A DNA stretch of 64,000 bases from CBDBCU01 sp965243185 (GTDB lineage: Bacteria > Chloroflexota > Dehalococcoidia > Lucifugimonadales > UBA3495). How positions within the stretch are numbered: position 1 is the first letter of the stretch; each line of letters opens with the position of its first letter. The stretch spans positions 434,001 to 498,000 of the forward strand of contig OZ251531.1 of NCBI GenBank assembly GCA_965243185.1, given 5' to 3'. This document shows, in pieces, positions 59,171 to 64,000 of this stretch. The notes below the pieces were generated by a model. The model made no database searches. It was given only the letters and a program-made list of their open reading frames with translations, and was not told the origin of the DNA. The position numbers and the translations under genes are program-made.

Positions 59171-59806
59171 ATGTCCCTGACCGCCGCAAAGTTTGCCCAG
59201 GGTATGACCACCCGGGAATACATCGATGGCTGCATCAAGGTCAACAAGCAGCCCTTCATCGACATCTATGACGGCGTAGCGGTGCCGGCTGATACCCTGG
59301 CCTGGTTTGACGCCTTGCCGGAGTCGCTGAACCTGGCCGTCTTTACTTCCGACTGGTGCGGTGATGCCCTCAGCACTACCCCGGCTATCCTGCGCCTGGC
59401 TGACCGCGCCGACAACCTGCGGCTGCAAGTGTTCAACCGGGACGATGAACTGGAGTTGACCAACAGCTTTCTCCCGGAAAACCGCGCCGGCACGGTGCCG
59501 GTGTTCGTCGCCCTGGATGGCAATATGGGGGAAGTGGCCCGCTTTATTGAAACCGCCCGCTCTCTGGTGCCGCAGATTGATGCGATGGATGAAGCCATCG
59601 CTGCGGAAGTGGCCGCCGCCGGAACCCCGGAATCCGAAGCCCGCGCCGCCGGCCGCGGCAAGCGCACCGCCTACCGGGTGGGCAAAGCTCGGGAATGGGG
59701 CGAAGTCATCCTGCGGGAGTTTCAGCAAGTAGTGGCTGACGGCTTGGCTTTGCCCCCGGCGCAACGGCCGGCCGAGGGCGGAACCCAATGGCCGCCGGCG
59801 GATTAG
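59171..59806 (+). CDS. Thioredoxin-family protein with incomplete active site
   Basis: Protein of 211 aa. The region LAVFTSDWCGDALSTTPAIL aligns to WCGDC-type thioredoxins, but the second Cys is Ala (WCGDA). RAGTVPVFVALDGNMGEVARF carries the cis-Pro and following strand. With a single Cys, a monothiol or non-redox role is likely. A 60-residue C-terminal tail is basic. It forms a module with the preceding jelly-roll gene. Confidence 0.82.
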   Translation: MSLTAAKFAQGMTTREYIDGCIKVNKQPFIDIYDGVAVPADTLAWFDALPESLNLAVFTSDWCGDALSTTPAILRLADRADNLRLQVFNRDDELELTNSFLPENRAGTVPVFVALDGNMGEVARFIETARSLVPQIDAMDEAIAAEVAAAGTPESEARAAGRGKRTAYRVGKAREWGEVILREFQQVVADGLALPPAQRPAEGGTQWPPAD

Positions 59807-59858
59807 CCGCTGCGGTTCGCCGGATAATCAGCCTGGAAATTAAGGGGTTAGAGGGAGT

Positions 59859-60335
59859 TTGACCTTGCAACACTTGAACTTTGGCTGGGTGCTGGAGGGC
59901 TGCCTGGCCGGCGCAATGGGGCCGACGAGCCGCCGCGACCTGATTTTTTTCAGCCAACAGGACATCCGGGCCGTGCTGCGGATGGAGGAAAATACCATCT
60001 CCGCCGAGCTGTGGAATATGTATGACCTCTATGAGCCGGTGCCGGACTTTTCCGCTCCGACTCTGGAGCAGATTGACCGGATGTCCCGCTGGATTGAGGA
60101 CCAGATTGAGAATTGGGAGCGGCCGGTGGTGGTTACTTGCCACGCCGGTATCGGCCGCACCGGCACCGTGCTGGCTTGCTACCTGGTCTATACCGGCTAC
60201 GACCCACAAACCGCCATCACAATGGTGCGGGAACTGCGCCCCCGCTCCATCCAGACCCGGGAGCAGGAGCAAGCCGTATATGACTACGCTGAACACCGCC
60301 AAAGCGGCGGCGGCCGCCCTATAACCGGCCGGTAG
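59859..60335 (+). CDS. Dual-specificity protein phosphatase-like protein
   Basis: Phosphatase of 158 aa from a TTG start after GAGGGAG. The P-loop VVTCHAGIGRTGTVLACYLV matches HCxxGxxR. The WPD-loop region is around DLYEPVPDFSAPT, with Asp as general acid. The substrate could be a phosphoprotein or another phosphate ester. Confidence 0.9.
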   Translation: MTLQHLNFGWVLEGCLAGAMGPTSRRDLIFFSQQDIRAVLRMEENTISAELWNMYDLYEPVPDFSAPTLEQIDRMSRWIEDQIENWERPVVVTCHAGIGRTGTVLACYLVYTGYDPQTAITMVRELRPRSIQTREQEQAVYDYAEHRQSGGGRPITGR

Positions 60336-60380
60336 GTTATCCGGGCCGTGGCGCAATGCCGGAGCAAACCGGCCCGCCGC

Positions 60381-60566
60381 CTACGCAGCCAGACGGTAGC
60401 CTTTACCTTTGTCCGCAATGGTCGGCAGCGGCGTAGCCGTCAGTTCCACAATCCGCCCGCATTGCAGGCATTTGCGAAACGGCCCGTAGGCGTCCCATTC
60501 CAAATACATATCCCCTTGGCACTTGGCGCAAGCCTTGAAGTAAAACCTGGTTTTGAGTTCCCGCAT
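60381..60566 (-). CDS. Small zinc-ribbon protein, unknown
   Basis: Protein of 61 aa with GGAGGGG upstream of the ATG. CAKCQGDM and CLQCGR form a two-knuckle zinc ribbon. A basic tail follows (IADKGKGYRLAA). No partner gene is obvious. Confidence 0.7.
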   Translation of the reverse strand: MRELKTRFYFKACAKCQGDMYLEWDAYGPFRKCLQCGRIVELTATPLPTIADKGKGYRLAA

Positions 60567-60700
60567 AATTCCGACTTACCCCTCCTTCGCGGATTGCTGT
60601 CCCGGCAAATGCCGGAGTCTATGCCAATCAGGGTAAGGGTTAATTGTGCGGAAATTGTGAAGGAAATCTTTGCTATAGCGCGGCTTTCTACGCCGCCGGT

Positions 60701-60706
60701 TATAAT
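60701..60706 (+). promoter_or_regulatory. -10 element upstream of the JAMM peptidase gene
   Basis: A perfect TATAAT, 70 bases before the ATG at 60777. No clear -35 box. Confidence 0.4.
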
Positions 60707-60776
60707 GTAAATTCCGGCAAAGACGCCTTGCCCCGACCCGGCGGCCGCCCGAAATCCGCACTAGGAGTTAGCCTAG

Positions 60777-61274
60777 ATGCCCGAAACTGCGCCAATGCCA
60801 ACCCCGGTAGCCATTCCCCGCGCCTTGCTGGAGCAGGTCTATCAAGAAGCCCGGCGGTGTTTTCCTGCCGAATGCTGCGGCTGGCTTGCCGGGCCTCGGG
60901 ATGGCGGCGCGGCGGACACCATCCGCCCTTGCGTCAATATGCAGGATGGCGGGCAACATCCTACGGCCGCCGACCGCACTGCCGAAACGGCCTATGTGCT
61001 GTCCGGGCCGGACTTGCTGGCCTTGAACCGGGGCTTGGATGACGCGGCGCCGCCGCTGATCATTTACCACTCCCATCCCAACGGGCGCGCCTATTTTTCC
61101 GACACCGACCGGGCCGTGGCCGCCAGTCCCTGGGGGGACGGCCCATCCTATCCGGTGCAGCAACTGGTGGTGGGCATCGACCGGCAGCGGGTGGTGGAGG
61201 CCGCCCTTTTTGCCTGGTCGGATGCGGCGGGCGGCTTTGTGGAAATAGCCCGGTTTGCAGGAGCGGCGGTCTGA
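60777..61274 (+). CDS. JAMM/Mov34-type metalloprotease
   Basis: Zinc isopeptidase-like protein of 165 aa. The JAMM residues are Glu in PAECCGWLAG, then YHSHPNGRAYFSDTD with HxH, Ser and Asp. Bacterial relatives remove cysteine or amino acids from the tails of small ubiquitin-like sulfur carriers such as CysO. A MoaD is encoded at 18267 but is not linked. Confidence 0.9.
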   Translation: MPETAPMPTPVAIPRALLEQVYQEARRCFPAECCGWLAGPRDGGAADTIRPCVNMQDGGQHPTAADRTAETAYVLSGPDLLALNRGLDDAAPPLIIYHSHPNGRAYFSDTDRAVAASPWGDGPSYPVQQLVVGIDRQRVVEAALFAWSDAAGGFVEIARFAGAAV

Positions 61275-61350
61275 GTGGCGGGACAAACAACAGATGCGGC
61301 GGGGTTGTTCATTCTCGGCCGCCGCGATAACTCTATCAGGAGCAGTTATT

Positions 61351-61917
61351 TTGAGGGATTTGGCACAGCGGCTATTGCAACTGGCCCTGGACAAGGGCGC
61401 GCTCCGTTATGGGGACTTTACCCTGACCTCCGGGCGGAAAAGCGGCTACTACTTTGACGGGCGGTTGTTGAGCCTGGAGCCGGAGGGGGCGTATCTTATC
61501 GGTCAAGCCCTGCTGCCGCTGCTGCGGGCGGCCGGGGCGGCGGCCGTGGGCGGCCCGACTTTAGGGGCTGACCCCATCGTGACCGCCATTGCCCTGACCA
61601 GCCACTGGGACGGCTGCGGGGACATCCCGGCTTTTATCGTCCGCAAGGAAGCCAAAGCCCACGGCACCGGCCAAGCCATCGAAGGGCCGCTGCCGGCCGG
61701 TGGACCGGTCGCCATTGTGGACGACACCTGCACTACCGGCGGCTCCCTTATTCAAGCCATCACCGCCGCCGAAGCCACCGGCTGCCGGGTAGTCAAGACT
61801 TTGGCTATTCTGGACCGGCAGGAAGGGGGCAGCGCTGAACTGCGCCGCCGCGGCTACGATTTCAGCGCGCTGCTGATGGCTAATGAACGGGGAGAAATTG
61901 AGGTAACGGCGGGTTAA
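61351..61917 (+). CDS. pyrE: Orotate phosphoribosyltransferase
   Basis: Pyrimidine synthesis enzyme: orotate plus PRPP gives OMP. The 188-aa protein has FTLTSGRKSGYYFDGR near the N-terminus and the PRPP motif VAIVDDTCTTGGSLIQAI. A TTG start at 61351 follows AGGAG by 9 bases; the upstream frame has no better start. The C-terminus ends ERGEIEVTAG. Confidence 0.93.
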   Translation: MRDLAQRLLQLALDKGALRYGDFTLTSGRKSGYYFDGRLLSLEPEGAYLIGQALLPLLRAAGAAAVGGPTLGADPIVTAIALTSHWDGCGDIPAFIVRKEAKAHGTGQAIEGPLPAGGPVAIVDDTCTTGGSLIQAITAAEATGCRVVKTLAILDRQEGGSAELRRRGYDFSALLMANERGEIEVTAG

Positions 61918-61932
61918 ACCGGCCGCCGCCGG

Positions 61933-62175
61933 TCAGCTTTCCAACCGGGCATAGTCATAGACCGGCAGGTTCAGCTCTCCGATGGGCTTGCCTTCGCCGG
62001 CGCGGAAACTTTTGATGATGGCGAGGGCGGCCTCCGGGATGGCTTTGTCGCCGCAGTAGATGCAGACAAAGGCCGGCACATTTTCGACAAAGAAGGGTTC
62101 CGGGCCGGCTTCATCGCAGTAGCGGATGACTTCCTCCCGGAAGGCGTCGGGGCTGTGGCAAATCAGGCAGTCCAT
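61933..62175 (-). CDS. YgiT-like zinc-finger protein (putative antitoxin, copy 2)
   Basis: Protein of 80 aa with MDCLICHS and VCIYCGDK, the paired CxxC of the YgiT type, plus FFVENVPAFVC, very like the family's VENVPxxVC. It begins 2 bases after the stop of another YgiT-like gene. Confidence 0.78.
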   Translation of the reverse strand: MDCLICHSPDAFREEVIRYCDEAGPEPFFVENVPAFVCIYCGDKAIPEAALAIIKSFRAGEGKPIGELNLPVYDYARLES

Positions 62176-62177
62176 AC

Positions 62178-62486
62178 CTAATCACCCGGGACTTCAGCCA
62201 GGGCGGGGACGGTTGCCGCCGCCTTGGCCTTTTCCGGCTTGGCGTCAGGATTTTTGAGGTCAAAGACCGGTACGCGGCGGTGGGCGATGGGAGTTCCCCG
62301 ACCTCCCCGGACTTGCTTGTCCAATGTAGTCAAGACTTTACCGGGGTAATACCGCGGGCCGCACAGCCGGCATACTCCAGCCGGCAGGTTCTCCACAAAT
62401 AGCGGCTCGGCGCCGGATTTCTGGAAGTAGAGAATAGTCCCTTTCTCTACGGTGTTACGGCTCCGGCAGTTGTAGCAGTATTCCAT
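62178..62486 (-). CDS. YgiT-like zinc-finger protein (putative antitoxin, copy 1)
   Basis: Protein of 102 aa from the ATG at 62486. CYNCRS and VCRLCGPRYY give the two CxxC knuckles, and LFVENLPAGVC matches the family. The C-terminal tail is Lys/Ala-rich. It starts 2 bases after the DUF4258 stop and precedes a second YgiT-like gene. Confidence 0.78.
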   Translation of the reverse strand: MEYCYNCRSRNTVEKGTILYFQKSGAEPLFVENLPAGVCRLCGPRYYPGKVLTTLDKQVRGGRGTPIAHRRVPVFDLKNPDAKPEKAKAAATVPALAEVPGD

Positions 62487-62488
62487 AC

Positions 62489-62821
62489 CTATTGCCTCGC
62501 AGTCGTCAGGCGGATGCGGTAATCGGCATCTGCCCATTTTTCCGGTTGGGTTTCCCCCGGGAAGTAGGCGGTCATCACCCGGCAAACGGGCAAGACGCTG
62601 CACAGCAAATGCCCTATCCTGCCCTCTGCCGTTCTCCCCCAGACCAAGAATAGCCGACCTCTGGTTTCAATGACCAGCGGGTCGTCATCGCACAGCATAA
62701 AACGGACTTCCGGCTTGTCCGGGGTAGGCCGTTCATTCACCCTTTCATCGTAGTGGTCGGTATAATCCAGCGTACCGTCTGCGGCGGCCCGGCACAACTC
62801 CTCTATGCGATTGTCTTGCAT
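62489..62821 (-). CDS. DUF4258-like protein (putative toxin)
   Basis: Protein of 110 aa. HYDERVNERPTPDKPEVRFMLCDDDPLVIE has the conserved His and Arg pattern of the DUF4258 (RelE-like) family, then LFLVWGRTAEGRIGHLL and CRVMTAYFPGE. It heads a three-gene unit with two YgiT-like genes. The IS insertion lies 86 bases upstream of its start. Confidence 0.72.
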   Translation of the reverse strand: MQDNRIEELCRAAADGTLDYTDHYDERVNERPTPDKPEVRFMLCDDDPLVIETRGRLFLVWGRTAEGRIGHLLCSVLPVCRVMTAYFPGETQPEKWADADYRIRLTTARQ

Positions 62822-62898
62822 CTTTTCCTGACTCTCCGGGTGCTTGCGGCAACTGGCTTAATAATACCACACCTTACCCCCAAGGGTACAACCTCCCT

Positions 62899-62907
62899 AA
62901 GTAAATA
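62899..62907. repeat. Target-site duplication, left copy (AAGTAAATA)
   Basis: The same 9 bases occur at 63984-63992 directly after the right IS end. Confidence 0.85.
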
Positions 62908-62986
62908 GATAGCGTTTCGATTTAGGTGGTTTAGTTGTAGAATGGGGAAAAGGCCGGCCTTGCTGGTTGACGGGAGGTGCGCTGTC

Positions 62987-63969
62987 ATGGGATTGCTGGA
63001 CGATTTGGAGACCCAACTGGAGCAGGAAATTCCGCTCCAGTTGCAGGCGAAGCTGCAACAAGCCCTGGATCATTATCAGCCCCGATGTGCTCAGTGCGCT
63101 CTGGCGATGCACCGCCATCATCGCTATGAGCGCACCATTGTCACGTCCTATGGTCCCATCCGGATAGCGGTTCCGGTGTTTCGTTGTGGGCAATGTCGCC
63201 AACTGGCGGGCGGCGCGGCGCTGCTGGGGCCGGAAGTTCGTTACCAACGGTTCTCAAAAAAACTCGGGACATGGCTTTGAGCTTGGCGGCCCAGGGTTTG
63301 AGTTACGCCCAAGCGGGGCAGTGGGTGGGTTGTGTCAAAAGCACCTTGTGTCGCTGGCTGCGGCGGTTGGCCTTGACCCGGCCCCGGTTGCCGGGGGCAG
63401 TGTGGGAACTGGATGGTTTGTGGACGCGCACCCGGCAGGGCGCTCAGGAATTGAAGGTAATCCGGGACGAAACCGGGGCGGTCTTGGCGACTTTCGGGCC
63501 TTGGGCGGCGGCCCTGGAGTTGGCCGAGCAGTCCGGAGCCGCGCCACCCCGACATCTGGTCAGCGACGGCGACCGGGCCATCGCGGCCGGCATCCAGGGG
63601 GTGTACGGCCGGGCGGCGCCGCATCAGCTGTGCATCTTTCACCTGCTGCGGGAATATGGACGGAATATCGGGAAATCCGGCTTGGCCGCCGCCCGGCAAC
63701 TGCTGTTGACTGACAGCGCGGTGGCGGCCCAGAGCTACGCTCGTCAAATAATGGAGTTGACCGAGGGCGCCGCCGCTTACTGGCTGGACAAGGCGTTGCT
63801 CGCCGGCCGGCAGTATTGGACTACGGGAGAGGTCGCCTACCGGACTACTTCCCGCTTGGAACGCTACAATCGGGAGTTGCGCCGGCGGGAGCGATTGGGG
63901 ACGGTCTGGTCAGAGCATAACCTGCTGGCTTTGCTGCAAACCCGGGGCTTGCTCAACCAAACCACCTAA
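62987..63969 (+). CDS. Transposase, two frames joined by a -1 frameshift
   Basis: Frame 1 starts at the ATG at 62987 (GGGAGG upstream) and ends at 63280. Frame 2 runs to 63969. They overlap at TCA-AAA-AAA (63254-63262), a classic A-AAA-AAA slippery heptamer in the right phase for -1 slippage, giving a 327-aa product. The first part has zinc cysteines (RCAQCALA, FRCGQCRQ) and the second a helix-turn-helix (LSYAQAGQWVGCVKSTLCRWL) and a DDE-like core with VWELDGLW, LVSDGDRAI and HQLCIFHLLREYGRN. Confidence 0.85.
63257..63262 (+). promoter_or_regulatory. Programmed -1 ribosomal frameshift site in the IS transposase
   Basis: Six A, preceded in frame by the A of TCA, forming A-AAA-AAA. A second stem-loop was not traced. 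Confidence 0.65.
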
Positions 63970-63983
63970 AATGCAACGCTATC

Positions 63984-63992
63984 AAGTAAATA
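63984..63992. repeat. Target-site duplication, right copy (AAGTAAATA)
   Basis: Matches 62899-62907 exactly. Confidence 0.85.
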
Positions 63993-64000
63993 TCGCCTCT

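Larger units (their letters stand above)
62908..63983 (+). mobile_element. Complete insertion sequence, 1076 bp, family not assigned
   Basis: Bounded by about 30-bp inverted repeats (GATAGCGTT...TTAGGTGGTTT.GTTG) that match at 26 of 30 positions (62908-62937 and 63954-63983) and by a 9-bp duplication AAGTAAATA. It encodes one transposase made by a -1 frameshift. A 9-bp duplication occurs in ISLre2/IS256-like families, but the length is short for them. Confidence 0.88.

Noticed and set aside
59171..59806. Possible fourth selenoprotein in the thioredoxin-family gene
   Set aside because: The second active-site position is a plain Ala codon and there is no in-frame TGA.
1..64000. tRNA, rRNA, CRISPR array, riboswitch
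   Set aside because: No T-loop (GGTTCGAATCC-type) with matching acceptor stem, no regularly spaced repeats and no recognisable riboswitch core was seen; an Infernal/tRNAscan run would be decisive.

Overview
The window reads as a GC-rich chromosomal segment of a bacterium, most likely a Chloroflexota member close to the SAR202/Dehalococcoidia group. That placement is inferred from gene content: a class III CoA-transferase, a mandelate-racemase-type enolase, a luciferase-like flavin oxidoreductase, an SDR, two TPP enzymes, an F420 reductase, lipoproteins and a heme-A pathway sit together, as in the expanded families reported for that group. No rRNA, tRNA or CRISPR array was recognised.

Layout. 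1-512: end of an IS5-type element. 693-2440: AAA ATPase plus DUF4276 pair resembling an anti-phage module. 2612-4754: mnmA-rnhB-yraN housekeeping cluster. 5163-11479: catabolic genes (CoA-transferase, arsM, TPP subunit, enolase, tandem DUF1640 proteins, SDR). 11493-15889: GT-C membrane protein, VapBC-like pair, flavin oxidoreductase. 16015-20467: Cys-rich protein, OsmC-like selenoprotein, retropepsin-like protein, moaD-moaE, M20 peptidase, DUF503, SelW-like selenoprotein. 20533-26286: hydrolase, DUF4258/YgiT pair, membrane Fe-S oxidoreductase, Mrr endonuclease, HigBA-like pair. 26364-34586: RCC1/sugar-dehydrogenase lipoprotein, TPP enzyme, NIPSNAP-TPR protein, Lrp regulator, thioredoxin-like lipoprotein. 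34703-39124: ctaB, ctaA and a divergent ABC exporter. 40115-44508: PLP enzyme, dienelactone hydrolase, jelly-roll protein, thioredoxin-NHL selenoprotein. 44570-52759: methyltransferase-HNH fusion, crcB, PD-(D/E)XK-like protein, dehydrogenase, aminotransferase, and a single-chain restriction-modification gene ending in a 14-base homopolymer. 52985-55070: mug-thpR-alkA-like cluster. 55177-62821: hydrolase, VapBC, F420 reductase, PH/SHOCT protein, second jelly-roll/thioredoxin module, phosphatase, JAMM peptidase, pyrE, DUF4258 with two YgiT proteins. 62908-63983: complete insertion sequence with target duplication.

The most notable result is that three genes appear cut short by an in-frame TGA that is better read as selenocysteine: SelW-like (CxxU), OsmC-like (Sec at the C-terminal redox position) and thioredoxin-NHL (UxxC). 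Each TGA is followed 14-18 nt later by a small hairpin with a G in its loop, as expected of a bacterial SECIS. The second is the homopolymer at 50154-50167, where losing one base would extend the restriction-modification protein by about 66 residues, which suggests phase variation. Defence and toxin-antitoxin genes are scattered through the window rather than grouped in one island. Three further genes carry single-base frameshifts next to short G/C runs, so assembly indels must be kept in mind.
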